The notes: generated by a model from the letters alone, not told the origin. Positions 1 through 9,052 are shown, counted from the stretch's first letter. The stretch: 64,000 bases of DNA from Lachnospiraceae bacterium (GCA_910575275.1 CAJTEE010000012.1:1-64000); one strand, 5' to 3'. Numbers and translations are program-made.

Positions 1-79
1 GCAAAAAGGGGACTTCCGAAGGAAAGATATCCTTTCAGAATTTCTGTTTTAGACGCAATTTACTTCATAAAAGATAAAT

Positions 80-103
80 GGCTCTGGTACACACACCAGA
101 GCC
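80..103. terminator. Hairpin, possible terminator
   Basis: A perfect 9-bp stem (GGCTCTGGT with ACCAGAGCC) encloses a 6-base loop. No long T-run follows. It precedes a clear terminator at 122-147 and probably belongs to the 3' end of a plus-strand gene lying left of the window. No gene can be supported in bases 1-314. Confidence 0.5.
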
Positions 104-121
104 GCTTTGTCTACACTCTGT

Positions 122-147
122 AACCACCGGAAACGGTGGTTTTTTTA
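122..147 (+). terminator. Rho-independent terminator, plus strand
   Basis: CCACCG and CGGTGG form a stem with a GAAA tetraloop, followed directly by a run of seven T on the plus strand. It would end transcription arriving from a gene left of the window. Confidence 0.8.
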
Positions 148-263
148 TGCATTGAAAGGGGTAAATTGCATGTTTATCATAGCATATTGCGGTTTTTATT
201 GCAATACCTTGCGTGGATAGAAAGGTGTACTTTTTTATCCACTTCATCCCTTCAAACACAAAC

Positions 264-299
264 AAAGGCCATCGCAAAACGAATGCGACGGCCTTTTTC
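264..299. terminator. Bidirectional terminator downstream of TRAP permease
   Basis: GGCCaTCGC pairs with GCGAcGGCC. The stem is flanked by AAA on the left and TTTTT on the right, so it can act on both strands. It starts 16 bases after the minus-strand TRAP permease stop and probably ends that operon. Confidence 0.8.
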
Positions 300-314
300 T
301 TGTTTAACGGCACT

Positions 315-2183
315 TTATTCCTTTTTTTCCTTCTTCCTGGTCGCCGTCAATCCGATTACGATGCCCAGGATCACGACGATTCCCGCTATGTCGGTCACCA
401 TTCCCGGATCTACCATCGCAACACCGGCAGCAACTAGGATCAATCGGGTCGGCCAGTTCAAATCCCTGGTCAGATACCCCATGAAACCGGCGCCAAGAGC
501 GTAAATCCCGAATAATGAGGTGATGGTTGTGCGAATGATCTCTCCCGTACTTCCAATCAGGATCATACCCGGATTAAAAATCAGAATAAACGGGACGAGG
601 AATGCGCCGATACTCAGACGGATCGAAATCCAGGCCGTTTTCAGCCAGTTTGAGTCCGCCATCGCCGCAGCGACAAACACCGTTCCGCAGACAGGAGGAG
701 TCAGTCCCGCGAAGATCGCATAATAAAAGACGAAAAAGTGTGCGGCAAGCGGCTCTACGCCAATCTGGACGAGAGCAGGGGCAATCACCGAGCCCGCGAG
801 GATATATGCCGCTACGGTTGGCATACCCATACCAAGAATCATGGTTGCCACCAGCGCGCACAGACCTGCAAGCAGCATACTGCTTCCGCCAAGCTCAACG
901 ATAATTTTGGTAAATTTGACACCGACGCCAGTCGTGGAAATCAATGCGATCAAAATCTGTGAGCAGGCAATCAGGGATATGACACTCAGCATATCCTTTG
1001 TCGCATCGGCAAGCCCTTGAACCAAATCTCCGATCCGTTTCCGGATATTCTTTACATCCATCACCAGATACAGCACCACGGCAACAAGAATCGAATAGCT
1101 CGCGCAAAATACGGCCGTATATCCCATAAAAAACAGGACAATCAAGGTACCGATCGGAAGAAACACGGGCAGGCATTTGGAAGGGCGAAGCACATCCCTT
1201 GCCGCCGGAAGCTCCTCCCGCGGGATTCCGTGATAGTGGTAACGATGCGCATAGCAGTCAATTCCCCAGATCACACCGAAATAGAACAACAGCGAGGGGA
1301 TAATGGCCGCCAGCGCGATCTCCTTATACGTAATGCCAAGCATATCGGCCATGATAAACGCGCCCGCTCCCATGATCGGCGGCATGATCTGTCCGCCGGA
1401 AGAAGCACTTGCTTCAGAAGCGGCCGCAAAATCATTGTCATATCCCATACGCTTCATCATCGGGATCGTAAACGCACCGGTGGTTGCGACATTGGCGGCG
1501 GAGCTTCCGGAAATCATACCAAACAGGCCGCTCGCAACCGAGGCCATTTTAGCAGCGCCGCCTGCGGAATTGCCCGCGACAAGACTGGCCAGATTGATAA
1601 ACGTGTCGCCGCCTCCGGTCGCAAAAAGAATACTTCCAAAAATGACAAATGTTGCAATGATGGTGGAAGAAATTCCGGTAACGCTTCCGAGAATCCCTCG
1701 GTCGCTGTAGCAGAGGATCTCCATCACTCGCTGAAGCTTAAAACCGGGATGGCCGAAGGTTCCGGGAATATATTTTCCGAATAATGCATAGGCCAGGCCG
1801 ATCATGCTCAGGATCGGAACCGCAATTCCGATCGTACGACGCGCCGCCTCCATCACACAGAGCATGAACAGGATGCCGAGAATCATAAGGGGCGTTGACA
1901 TTTTGAATGTCGGCATGAGAATGTTCTTTCCGGCAACGACATAATACGCCATTGCGACTGCCAATATTACGATCATGAGAATGTCTATTATCTTTTCTAC
2001 TTTGTTTGTCTTTTTCTTATTTGAGAAATCAATCAGCGCCCAGACAATGATTCCCCCGCAGACATGCACTCCGCGCTGGATCGTACTGACAAATGCGCCG
2101 CGAAACGCCGTATAAAGGAAAAAGCAGGAATAGACAATGGACAGAATAAAGAGAAGCCGCTCCAGAGGGGTTTTTTTATTCAT
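315..2183 (-). CDS. TRAP transporter permease, TAXI type (fused 4TM/12TM)
   Basis: This is the membrane subunit of a TAXI-family TRAP transporter, which imports small organic acids or amino acids using an ion gradient. The 622-residue length and many hydrophobic segments fit a fusion of the small (DctQ-like) and large (DctM-like) permeases, as usual for TAXI systems. A glycine- and alanine-rich stretch (GLFGMISGSSAANVATTGA, about residue 220) and a second one (GMGMPTVAAYI, about residue 460) match the two conserved half-site loops of DctM-type permeases. The gene for the binding protein lies 91 bases upstream in the same direction, so the two form an operon. The substrate cannot be read from the sequence. 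The operon is divergent from a MarR regulator gene. Confidence 0.9.
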   Translation of the reverse strand: MNKKTPLERLLFILSIVYSCFFLYTAFRGAFVSTIQRGVHVCGGIIVWALIDFSNKKKTNKVEKIIDILMIVILAVAMAYYVVAGKNILMPTFKMSTPLMILGILFMLCVMEAARRTIGIAVPILSMIGLAYALFGKYIPGTFGHPGFKLQRVMEILCYSDRGILGSVTGISSTIIATFVIFGSILFATGGGDTFINLASLVAGNSAGGAAKMASVASGLFGMISGSSAANVATTGAFTIPMMKRMGYDNDFAAASEASASSGGQIMPPIMGAGAFIMADMLGITYKEIALAAIIPSLLFYFGVIWGIDCYAHRYHYHGIPREELPAARDVLRPSKCLPVFLPIGTLIVLFFMGYTAVFCASYSILVAVVLYLVMDVKNIRKRIGDLVQGLADATKDMLSVISLIACSQILIALISTTGVGVKFTKIIVELGGSSMLLAGLCALVATMILGMGMPTVAAYILAGSVIAPALVQIGVEPLAAHFFVFYYAIFAGLTPPVCGTVFVAAAMADSNWLKTAWISIRLSIGAFLVPFILIFNPGMILIGSTGEIIRTTITSLFGIYALGAGFMGYLTRDLNWPTRLILVAAGVAMVDPGMVTDIAGIVVILGIVIGLTATRKKEKKE

Positions 2184-2274
2184 AGTTGTCCCTTTCTGTT
2201 TTCATACAGCGCGCTGCTGTTATAGTTTCCATCTATTTTGCAGCGCGCCGCGTATCCATACTAACGAAATTTTT

Positions 2275-3339
2275 CTATTGAGGAATGCGTGCCGGATCGA
2301 CTGTCATGCCCTTCTCCTGCATATATTTGACAACACCGGGATGAAGTAGGCTGAGAGTTCCTTCTTCGTTCGTCAACGCCAGCGGATCGTCGGCAATCCC
2401 CGGATACGCGGTACGGATCGCATCCATATGTTCGTCAATCGCCTTGATGATCCGGTACACGACATCCTCCGGAAGCTCCTCGGATACACAGAAGCCAAGA
2501 TTCATGCCCAGCGAGTTTACTTCATAGTCCTTGCCATAGTCCGCACAGCTGACTGTCTTGAAATTATAGTAGGGATAGACCTCCTGCACCTTCGCAATTT
2601 CTTCTTCCGTAAAGGAAAGGAACTCAATTTCCACGGAGGACTGCAGGTTTGTGATCGTGGAGTCCGTGCCGAGAGTCGTTCCTGTCTTTACAAGGCCGGT
2701 GATCTGGCGGTTGGAGACTGCGTCGATCGCGTCCGCCGTGCTCGCCGGATACCAATTAGGCTTAATTCCGATCGTGTTCAGCATATTCATGCATTCGATC
2801 TCGGTCGAGGAGCCGGACAGGCCGGCATTAAATTTCTTTCCCGCAAGGTCACTCAAGGTCCGGATCCCGCTGTCGCTGGAAACGACGAAGTTGTGTACCT
2901 GCGGGACAAAAAAGCAGAGATCGCGGCCTCCTGTGTAGCCAAAGCCCTCATAGGTTGCAATCCCCTGCTGCAGGCAGTATTCATTGACATTGCTCGTTTG
3001 TCCAAAAGAGGCTTCCTTGTTCATCATCAATTTGTAATCATCCACGGTTCCTCCTGTCTCCATCAGGGTAACCGTCACACCGTCCACATATGTATTGATA
3101 ATGTCACAAACGGCTACGTTCAGGGCATAGTATCCGGACGACGAGCTTGTCCCGGCCCAGACAAGATCGTAGGTTTCTTCCGCCGTCTGTTGGGAATCCG
3201 ATGATGCTGCTTCTGCTGTCGTGGCAGCGGCGCCTGCCGCCGTATCAGCCTGGGAGGGCGTGGAAGAAGCACCTTTGGAGCAGGCAGTCAATGCCATAGC
3301 TGCCGCAAGTGTAAGCGGCAGAAATACGAATTTTTTCAT
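2275..3339 (-). CDS. TAXI family TRAP transporter solute-binding lipoprotein
   Basis: Extracytoplasmic substrate-capture subunit for the adjoining TAXI permease. The N-terminus has a positively charged start, a hydrophobic core and a lipobox (LTACSKG, Cys20), so it should be a membrane-anchored lipoprotein. A Ser/Thr/Ala-rich linker follows, then the mature domain starting near 'DLVWAGTSSSSGYYALNVA', the typical opening of the TAXI fold in which a G-x-Y motif follows the first strand. The 354-residue length is normal. A GGAGG site sits 8 to 9 bases before the ATG. It is first in the two-gene operon. Known TAXI proteins bind glutamate/glutamine or other acids; the ligand here is unknown. Confidence 0.9.
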   Translation of the reverse strand: MKKFVFLPLTLAAAMALTACSKGASSTPSQADTAAGAAATTAEAASSDSQQTAEETYDLVWAGTSSSSGYYALNVAVCDIINTYVDGVTVTLMETGGTVDDYKLMMNKEASFGQTSNVNEYCLQQGIATYEGFGYTGGRDLCFFVPQVHNFVVSSDSGIRTLSDLAGKKFNAGLSGSSTEIECMNMLNTIGIKPNWYPASTADAIDAVSNRQITGLVKTGTTLGTDSTITNLQSSVEIEFLSFTEEEIAKVQEVYPYYNFKTVSCADYGKDYEVNSLGMNLGFCVSEELPEDVVYRIIKAIDEHMDAIRTAYPGIADDPLALTNEEGTLSLLHPGVVKYMQEKGMTVDPARIPQ

Positions 3340-3450
3340 TTTGATTTCCTCCTGGTATTTTTGTTGATTTTGTGTAAAAATTACCGCGTTTTGATGACTT
3401 TATAATACGCCTTGCATGATAAAAAATCCAATTCTTCTTTATAACAGTTA

Positions 3451-3469
3451 CTATCAAAAAAAATGATAG
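3451..3469. promoter_or_regulatory. Candidate MarR operator (inverted repeat CTATCA-N7-TGATAG)
   Basis: A 6-bp inverted repeat (CTATCA and TGATAG) separated by seven A sits between the divergent TAXI-TRAP and MarR genes. A further CTATCA half-site lies at 3520-3525, directly after the MarR promoter. MarR proteins usually bind such inverted repeats in their own divergent intergenic region. The assignment is inference. Confidence 0.4.
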
Positions 3470-3489
3470 CATGTTCTCTGCCTTCACTC

Positions 3490-3518
3490 TTTACAAAATT
3501 AATCCTATATAGTATAAT
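3490..3518 (+). promoter_or_regulatory. Sigma-A promoter of the MarR gene
   Basis: TTTACA at 3490-3495, a 17-base spacer and a perfect TATAAT at 3513-3518. An AAGGAGG ribosome site follows at 3525-3531, 9 bases before the ATG at 3540. Confidence 0.75.
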
Positions 3519-3539
3519 CCTATCAAGGAGGAATTTGAT

Positions 3540-4010
3540 ATGGAAATTCGGGCAGGGCACCTTGTCTCGCAGATCAAACGGTACAGCGACAGAATTTTTG
3601 AACGCATTCTGTCCAGGCAGAAGATTGACGCATTTAACGGTGCGCAGGGACGCATCCTCTATGTCCTTTGGCAGGAGGATTATATCTCTTTGAGAGACCT
3701 CGCCGGCCGGACCGGGCTTGCCGCTACCACTCTCACCAGTATGATCGACCGCATGGAGGACGCCGGCCTGGTAAGCCGGGTCTCGGATACAAACGACCGC
3801 AGAAGGACGTTGCTTGCCCTGACCGGCATGGCAAAAAATCTGCGGCAGGATTATATGGCAGTATCCGATCAAATGACCGGGATCTTTTACACCGGCTTTT
3901 CCGAAGAAGAAATCCTACAGTGCGAGGCGTTTCTTGGCCGAATTCATGAAAATTTAAGACAACATGATGAGATTCCTCAAATCTATAAAAGAAAGGGTAA
4001 AAACATATGA
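3540..4010 (+). CDS. MarR family transcriptional regulator
   Basis: Winged helix-turn-helix repressor of the MarR family, 156 residues, a typical length. The DNA-binding core is visible around residues 45-90: 'ISLRDLAGRTGLAATTLTSM' is the HTH, and 'MEDAGLVSRVSDTNDRRRTL' the wing with the family D-x-R-x-R signature. It has a consensus promoter and AAGGAGG site. It overlaps the next gene by 4 bases (ATGA), so the two are translationally coupled. It stands divergent from the TAXI-TRAP operon with an inverted repeat between them, so control of that transporter and of itself is a reasonable inference. The effector is unknown. Confidence 0.9.
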   Translation: MEIRAGHLVSQIKRYSDRIFERILSRQKIDAFNGAQGRILYVLWQEDYISLRDLAGRTGLAATTLTSMIDRMEDAGLVSRVSDTNDRRRTLLALTGMAKNLRQDYMAVSDQMTGIFYTGFSEEEILQCEAFLGRIHENLRQHDEIPQIYKRKGKNI

Positions 4011-4366
4011 ACCAGACAACAAAAGACTATGTAAACAAAAAGGTAAACGAACTGATAAGCGCGCACTCCTGCTGCGCAGAGGCAAAAGAGGCCGGTAAAA
4101 ACTGGCTGAAGGCCGTCGGCACGGAAAAAGAAGCCGATATGACAAAACGGCTGATCGAAGAACTGGAGGCAGACATCATGCCGATCGACCAGCTGATCGC
4201 CTTCACCGCCTCCGAGGCCGGCGCCGCACTGTTCGGTGCAGAAATGGCCAAAAACATCCACGACCACGGCCAGGAGATCAAGGCCGCCGGCGCCAAATAC
4301 TGCGACTGCCCGGCCTGCGCGGCTGCCGCGGCGATTCTTGAAAAGAAGGAGGAGCTTATGCAGTAA
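4007..4366 (+). CDS. Small conserved Cys-containing protein of unknown function
   Basis: 119 residues, translationally coupled to the MarR gene by a 4-base overlap. It is mostly helical, with a CC pair near residue 23 (HSCCAEAKE) and a C-x-C-x2-C cluster near the C-terminus (KYCDCPAC), which could bind a metal or respond to redox. From memory, similar clostridial proteins carry the database label 'molecular chaperone Hsp90', but no GHKL ATPase or other Hsp90 domain is visible here, so that label should not be trusted. Pairing with a MarR regulator suggests a stress- or ligand-related role, which is inference. Confidence 0.75.
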   Translation: MNQTTKDYVNKKVNELISAHSCCAEAKEAGKNWLKAVGTEKEADMTKRLIEELEADIMPIDQLIAFTASEAGAALFGAEMAKNIHDHGQEIKAAGAKYCDCPACAAAAAILEKKEELMQ

Positions 4367-4720
4367 GGAAACGGAAACGTCGCTTTTTTAATAAGTTCTT
4401 TGGACACAAGCGCAAAAATGTGTTTAAATAAAATATATGGTTTTTGCGATGTAAATTCTGCATTTATCCGTGGCAAAATCAGAGGCAGAACGTGTCAGCT
4501 CGTACATTCTATGAAAGAGCTGGTCCCGGTTGCCGGAGAGAAACAGAGTTATCATGAGTTTTACAGGATCTATGGTCTGGCCGCCCCGGAAAGCAGAATA
4601 AAACCGGAGTCCGTCGTTACAGAGGACAGTAGTCCTCGCTCATATGGAGCCGATCTATTTCGCAGCGGAGCAGCCTTCTCCTCATGACACTTCCGGCTCA
4701 TAAAAAATGTACGCATCCCA

Positions 4721-4766
4721 AAAATGGTGACCACCAAGCCTGATTGCTTCTGTGATCACCATTTTT
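4721..4766. terminator. Bidirectional terminator between convergent genes
   Basis: AAAATGGTGA pairs with TCACCATTTT, and the A- and T-runs make it usable from both sides. It lies 16 bases past the stop of the minus-strand M20 amidohydrolase gene. The preceding stretch 4367-4720 contains no gene that can be supported. Confidence 0.75.
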
Positions 4767-4781
4767 GCTGCTTTTATTCCT

Positions 4782-6245
4782 TTACATCTTCTCCCCCGGC
4801 ACCACCGGTACCGCTCCCTCCGGGACCGGGCAGAAATAACCGCCGTAGCGCTTCATCTTCGCCGCAAATTCTTTCTTCGCGGCCGCCAGCACCTCGGGCT
4901 TTTCCATCAGATCAATCGCCGCAGCCGCCAGCACCTTCCCCGCGGTCAAAAGCCCCTTATGTGCGATCGAGGTACGTCCGCAGGATACGTTCTGCCAGGA
5001 ATGCCCCGGAGCCTGAGCCGGGAACGTAGCCGTGTTGATCTGCGCCGTCGGCACACACCAGCTCACATCGCCCACGTCGGTCGAGCCCATCCGCGGCTTT
5101 TCCGAATACCAATACGGGATCAGATACGCATTGATCGGCACGGTCCCATGGCAGGACTTCTCATCCACAAACGCATAGATCGCATCGCTCTCCTCGGTCG
5201 CCGCCCCCGGAAGCTTCGAGTCCTTCATCTCCACCGAGTCAAACAGCGCCTTCGCATACGCCGTCTCCTGTCCGGTATACTCCGGGACGCCGATCTCATC
5301 AAAATTCTCCCACAGAAGCGACTCCAGCACCTTGTTTGGCACTGTATTGGAGCAGCCGTCGATGAATTTCTTTTCCATCTTGGTCTCCGTCATCATCGAA
5401 GCCGCCAAGGCGATCGTATCCACCCGCTTCTGAAGTTCAAGCGCATCCTTTGCCCAAATCGAACGCACCATATAGAGCACCTGAGCCCGCGGCTGTACCA
5501 CGTTCGGCGAGGCTCCGCCCGCATCCGTGATGGAGTAATGAATCCGCGCGCTGTCCGGCATGTGCTCCCGCAAAAACTGCACACCAATGTTCATGAGCTC
5601 CACGGCATCCAACGCCGACCGGCCCTTATCGGGGGCTCCGGCCGCATGAGAAGCCACGCCCGTAAACTTATACTCCGTCTGGATGCAAGTATTACACGTC
5701 CCGGTCGTGACCTGATTGACCTTGTCCGGATGCCAGGTAAGCGCCGCGTCGCACTCGGCAAACACGCCGTCCCGCGCCATAAACGCCTTCGTGGCCGCGC
5801 CCTCCTCGCCGGGGCAGCCATAGAGAACGACCGTTCCGCTCCCCTCGCCTTTCGTTTCCAGGTACTTTTTAAGCCCCAAGGCCGCCGCCATGGCCCCCGC
5901 TCCCAGCAGATTGTGGCCGCATCCATGCCCATTGCCGTCCGCCACGAGCTCCTTTCTCTCCGTCGAGCCCGCCACCTGGGAAAGCCCTGTTAACGCGTCA
6001 TACTCCGCGAGAATCCCGATGACCGGCTTCCCCGAGCCATACGAAGCCCGGAATGCCGTCTCGATTCCCGCAAACGGATGCTCAACCGCAAAGCCCTCCT
6101 TGGCCAGCACCTTCGCATAGAGCTCTCCCGACTTAAATTCCCGCAGCGAAAGCTCCGCAAAGTCCCAGATCTGATCGGATACGTCCGTGATCAGCCCCGC
6201 CTTCTCGTCGATAAAGGCAAGCGCCTGTTTCTTAATTTCCGCCAT
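4782..6245 (-). CDS. M20 family amidohydrolase, AbgB-like
   Basis: Metal-dependent amidohydrolase of the M20 peptidase family. Its 487-residue length and overall sequence best resemble the B subunit of p-aminobenzoyl-glutamate hydrolase (AbgB) and related amidohydrolases. Metal-site motifs are visible: 'GHGCGHNLLGAGAMA' (about residue 107), 'GCPGEEGA' (catalytic Glu, about residue 140), and late His and Asp residues in 'STDVGDVSW'. A lid domain occupies about residues 190-310. It is the last gene after an amino-acid ABC importer, 23 bases downstream of the ATPase. This suggests it cleaves an N-acylated or amide-linked amino acid that the importer brings in, which is inference. No AbgA-like partner is present. 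Confidence 0.85.
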   Translation of the reverse strand: MAEIKKQALAFIDEKAGLITDVSDQIWDFAELSLREFKSGELYAKVLAKEGFAVEHPFAGIETAFRASYGSGKPVIGILAEYDALTGLSQVAGSTERKELVADGNGHGCGHNLLGAGAMAAALGLKKYLETKGEGSGTVVLYGCPGEEGAATKAFMARDGVFAECDAALTWHPDKVNQVTTGTCNTCIQTEYKFTGVASHAAGAPDKGRSALDAVELMNIGVQFLREHMPDSARIHYSITDAGGASPNVVQPRAQVLYMVRSIWAKDALELQKRVDTIALAASMMTETKMEKKFIDGCSNTVPNKVLESLLWENFDEIGVPEYTGQETAYAKALFDSVEMKDSKLPGAATEESDAIYAFVDEKSCHGTVPINAYLIPYWYSEKPRMGSTDVGDVSWCVPTAQINTATFPAQAPGHSWQNVSCGRTSIAHKGLLTAGKVLAAAAIDLMEKPEVLAAAKKEFAAKMKRYGGYFCPVPEGAVPVVPGEKM

Positions 6246-6268
6246 CTTACTCCGTTCCTCCCTTAATA

Positions 6269-7012
6269 TTAATATAAAACCTTACCCAAAAATTCCTTCG
6301 TCCGCGGATTCTGCGGATGGTTAAACACCTCGTCCGGCGTCCCCTTCTCCGCGATCAGGCCGCCATCCATGAACAGCACGCGGTCCGAGACCTCCTTGGC
6401 AAAGCCCATCTCATGCGTCACGATGACTGTCGTCATGCCCGTCTTTACCAGATCCTTAATGACCTGTAAAACCTCGCCAACCATCTCCGGATCCAGCGCC
6501 GAGGTCGGCTCGTCAAACAGCATCACATCCGGTTCCATGGCCAGGGCACGCACGATCGCGAGTCGCTGCTTTTGCCCGCCCGAAAGCTTCTTCGGATATT
6601 GGTCCACCTTCTCATACAGGCCGACCCGGTCCAAAAGCTCCTTCGCCATCTCGTCCGCCGCCTTCTGGTCCTTCTTTCCCAAAAGCACCGGCGCGAGCGT
6701 CACATTCTTCCCCACGGTCAGGTTATTGAACACGTTAAAATGCTGGAACACCATCCCCATCTTCTGGCGATGCAGGTTGATGTCCACGTTTTTATCCGTA
6801 ATGTCCACGCCTTCAAAATAAATATGTCCCGAGGTTGGCACCTCCAAAAGATTCAGGCACCGCAGAAACGTGCTTTTCCCGCCGCCCGAGGGGCCGATGA
6901 CGGAAACTACTTCTCCCTTTTCCACCTGCTCGGTCACGCCCTTCAGCACATTTAGGCTCCCGAAGGACTTATGCAGGTCCTCGACACGGATCAGCTCCTT
7001 TTTATCGTTCAC
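6269..7012 (-). CDS. Polar amino acid ABC transporter ATP-binding protein
   Basis: ATPase of a polar amino-acid uptake system (GlnQ/HisP class), 247 residues. It has the Walker A motif GPSGGGKST (about residues 38-46), the Q-loop in '[12 protein letters not shown]', signature LSGGQKQR, Walker [13 protein letters not shown] and the H-loop '[10 protein letters not shown]'. These are complete and typical. Its start overlaps the permease gene by 11 bases, so the two are translationally coupled. With the permease and the binding protein it forms an SBP-permease-ATPase operon. Confidence 0.95.
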   Translation of the reverse strand: MNDKKELIRVEDLHKSFGSLNVLKGVTEQVEKGEVVSVIGPSGGGKSTFLRCLNLLEVPTSGHIYFEGVDITDKNVDINLHRQKMGMVFQHFNVFNNLTVGKNVTLAPVLLGKKDQKAADEMAKELLDRVGLYEKVDQYPKKLSGGQKQRLAIVRALAMEPDVMLFDEPTSALDPEMVGEVLQVIKDLVKTGMTTVIVTHEMGFAKEVSDRVLFMDGGLIAEKGTPDEVFNHPQNPRTKEFLGKVLY

Positions 7013-7691
7013 TTGCGTTCAGCCTCCTCTCAAATACGGCAATGGCCTTCGAAAGCGTGAAGGTCAAAAGGAAATAGATGATACCGACGATCGTAAGCGG
7101 CTCCAGCACGCGAAACGTGATGCCGTTGATCGTCTTAAACTGGGTCATGAGCTCGCCGATGAAGAAGGTGGACGCTAACGACGTCTCCTTGACGATTGCC
7201 ACAAACTCGTTGCAGAGCGCCGGAAGAATGTTTTTCACGGCCTGCGGCAGCACGATGTGCAGCATGGTCTGCCGGCTGTTTAACCCCAGAGATCTGGCCG
7301 CTTCCGTCTGCCCGTAGTCAACCGCCTGGATTCCCGCACGGACGATCTCGCAGACGTACGCCGTCGAGTTTACGCAGCAGGCGATAAGGACGCAGGCAAA
7401 CTCACTCAGATTCAGAAACGGCAGCCACTTCGGCAGCATGAAATAGAAAAAATAAAGCTGTAACAGGATCGGGGTCCCTCGGATCACCTCCACATACGCG
7501 ATCGCAATCGCCTGCAGCGGCTTCACTTTCCCGATTCCCCAGTTGCTGCGCCGCATCAGGGCCATTAAAGACCCGAATACCGTACTGGCGAGAACCGTCA
7601 AAAAACCCATGAGCAGGGTCATCCCCAGCCCATGCATAAACAATCTCCAATATTGGCTCCAGACCTTCGACATAACGATGAAAAATTCCAT
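7002..7691 (-). CDS. Polar amino acid ABC transporter permease
   Basis: Membrane subunit (HisM/GlnP type, 229 residues) with about five hydrophobic segments. It has the conserved EAA loop, seen as '[20 protein letters not shown]' (about residues 130-150), which contacts the ATPase. '[17 protein letters not shown]' near residue 70 is the typical polar amino-acid permease signature. It probably acts as a homodimer because only one permease gene is present. It lies between the binding-protein and ATPase genes and overlaps the latter. Confidence 0.95.
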   Translation of the reverse strand: MEFFIVMSKVWSQYWRLFMHGLGMTLLMGFLTVLASTVFGSLMALMRRSNWGIGKVKPLQAIAIAYVEVIRGTPILLQLYFFYFMLPKWLPFLNLSEFACVLIACCVNSTAYVCEIVRAGIQAVDYGQTEAARSLGLNSRQTMLHIVLPQAVKNILPALCNEFVAIVKETSLASTFFIGELMTQFKTINGITFRVLEPLTIVGIIYFLLTFTLSKAIAVFERRLNASER

Positions 7692-7775
7692 CTGCTTGCT
7701 GCTCCTTTCAAAAACAGACGACGGCCTTCCCTAGTGTACTGTCTTTCGGGAAGACCGAAGTGTTTTATATTTCTA

Positions 7776-8723
7776 TCAGTTCGTCTTAATTCCCAGCGAA
7801 TCCGCTAACTCGGTCGCCTCCTGCTTCCACTGCTCGTAGAGCCCTTCCTCGTTGACCTTCTCCACGATCTCATTGATCGCGGCCGTCAGATCGTCATTGC
7901 CCTTCTTGATGCCGATGACATTGCCGTCGTTCGTATAATCAAACATAAACTCGGCCATGGCAACCTCCGGATACGTCTTGGCAAGCGATGCACCGTTATC
8001 GCCGGAAACGGCCAGCGCATCCACCTTCCCGGTCGTCAGCATCATGACGCCGTCCGTCACGTTGGTAACCGGCTGGATCGTCACGTCGGACGGAAGCTGC
8101 TCGGTGGCCAGCTTATACTGTAAGGAAGCATTCTGCGTTGCGACCTTCTTGCCGGCAAACGCCTCCGCCGTATTATAAACAGAAACCTGATCCTTCATGA
8201 CAAGGAGTCCCTGGCCGGCCTTGGAATTGATATTATAATTGGTCGAAAGATTCATCGCCTCGGCGCGCTCCTCCGTATAAGCGAAACCCGAGATCCCGAT
8301 GTCAACCGTATCCGAATTGATCGCCTGCAGGATCGCCGAAAACTCCATCGGCTTAATTTCCAGCTCTACGCCGAGCTGCTCTGCTATGTACTTTCCGAGC
8401 TCAATGTCCGAGCCGACATACTCGACCGTCCCGGAGCTCACATCCTTAAACTCCCACGGAGCAAAATCCGGTGAAGTCCCCATCACAAGCTTTCCGGCCT
8501 GTAAAACCTTCTCCAGACTCTCGTCTCCCCCCTCGGCCTTAGCCGAAGTATCAGGAGCCGCCGTGGTATCCGCCGCTGCCGTTGTCTCGGGAGCCGCCGT
8601 TGTTGTCTCTGCTGCCGTTGTCGTCTCCGCCGCTGTCGTTGCGGAAGCCGAGTTGGAAGAACAGCCGCTTAAAGCCGTCAAAGATAAAATCGCCGCCATT
8701 GCAAATACAAACTGTTTTTTCAT
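7776..8723 (-). CDS. Amino acid ABC transporter substrate-binding lipoprotein
   Basis: Extracytoplasmic type-II periplasmic-binding-protein fold of the polar amino-acid family. A lipobox (LSGCSSN) follows a short signal peptide. Then comes a low-complexity Thr/Ala/Glu linker of about 45 residues with repeated 'TTAAE' units, a probable flexible tether through the cell wall. The mature domain begins near 'LVMGTSPDFAPWEF' and shows 'GSDIELGKYIAEQLGVELEI' as in glutamine/lysine-arginine binders. I chose the second ATG (8723) because GAGGAG is 8 bases upstream of it and only 2 bases from the first ATG. It heads the operon with the permease, ATPase and AbgB-like gene. Confidence 0.92.
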   Translation of the reverse strand: MKKQFVFAMAAILSLTALSGCSSNSASATTAAETTTAAETTTAAPETTAAADTTAAPDTSAKAEGGDESLEKVLQAGKLVMGTSPDFAPWEFKDVSSGTVEYVGSDIELGKYIAEQLGVELEIKPMEFSAILQAINSDTVDIGISGFAYTEERAEAMNLSTNYNINSKAGQGLLVMKDQVSVYNTAEAFAGKKVATQNASLQYKLATEQLPSDVTIQPVTNVTDGVMMLTTGKVDALAVSGDNGASLAKTYPEVAMAEFMFDYTNDGNVIGIKKGNDDLTAAINEIVEKVNEEGLYEQWKQEATELADSLGIKTN

Positions 8724-8752
8724 AATCATCTCTCCTCAAACGTTTTATGATG

Positions 8753-8787
8753 TTATGCATTATAATGCATAAATATACTTTTGTAAA
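8753..8787 (-). promoter_or_regulatory. Promoter with overlapping 20-bp perfect palindrome
   Basis: On the minus strand TTTACA (8782-8787), a 17-base spacer and TATAAT (8759-8764) form a near-consensus promoter for the amino-acid ABC operon. A perfect 20-bp palindrome (arm TTATGCATTA) spans 8753-8772 and covers the -10 element, so a repressor bound there would block RNA polymerase. The regulator is not encoded next to it and is unknown. Confidence 0.7.
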
Positions 8788-8827
8788 GAGTTTTTTTCAT
8801 TTTTTTCGAATTTTTATGCAGCACAAA

Positions 8828-8858
8828 ATAAAAAAGTGCCAAAACAAATTGGCACTCC
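8828..8858 (-). terminator. Rho-independent terminator, minus strand
   Basis: AGTGCCAA pairs with TTGGCACT around a 6-base loop. On the minus strand it is followed by a run of six T. It lies about 350 bases beyond carB with only the repeat element and a decayed frame between, so it may end the carAB transcript. Confidence 0.75.
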
Positions 8859-8886
8859 TTCCGTCATACCCTTCAATCGCTTATCA

Positions 8887-9052
8887 CTAGAGCGTGTCTG
8901 AAAATTGCTTTCCGTCAGATGTACGTCACAGTTTGTTGGAAATTTGGCTCAAATGAGAGAGGCGTAGTGGGCTATGTTGACCGAATGAGGGCCCAATTTC
9001 CCGCAAAGTGGGGCGTGCAGATGGCGAGAATGAATTTTCAGACACGTTCTAG
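8887..9052. repeat. 166-bp palindromic MITE-like element, copy 1
   Basis: The ends are 20-bp inverted repeats with one mismatch (CTAGAGCGTGTCTGAAAATT on the left, CTAGAACG... on the right strand). Much of the interior is also imperfectly self-complementary, so the whole unit can fold into one long hairpin. A second copy of exactly the same length lies at 56383-56548. It encodes no protein. It resembles a miniature inverted-repeat element mobilised in trans, but its parent transposase is not in the window. Confidence 0.75.

Noticed and set aside
4400-4687. Plus-strand frame of 95 codons after the Cys-rich small gene
   Set aside because: It would start with TTG without a ribosome site, shows no recognisable family pattern, and ends near the bidirectional terminator. 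Treated as non-coding.
4752-5993. Long plus-strand frame (413 codons) opposite the amidohydrolase gene
   Set aside because: It is Arg- and His-rich antisense sequence of a GC-rich gene, with no ribosome site or family motif. The minus-strand M20 frame has all catalytic motifs.
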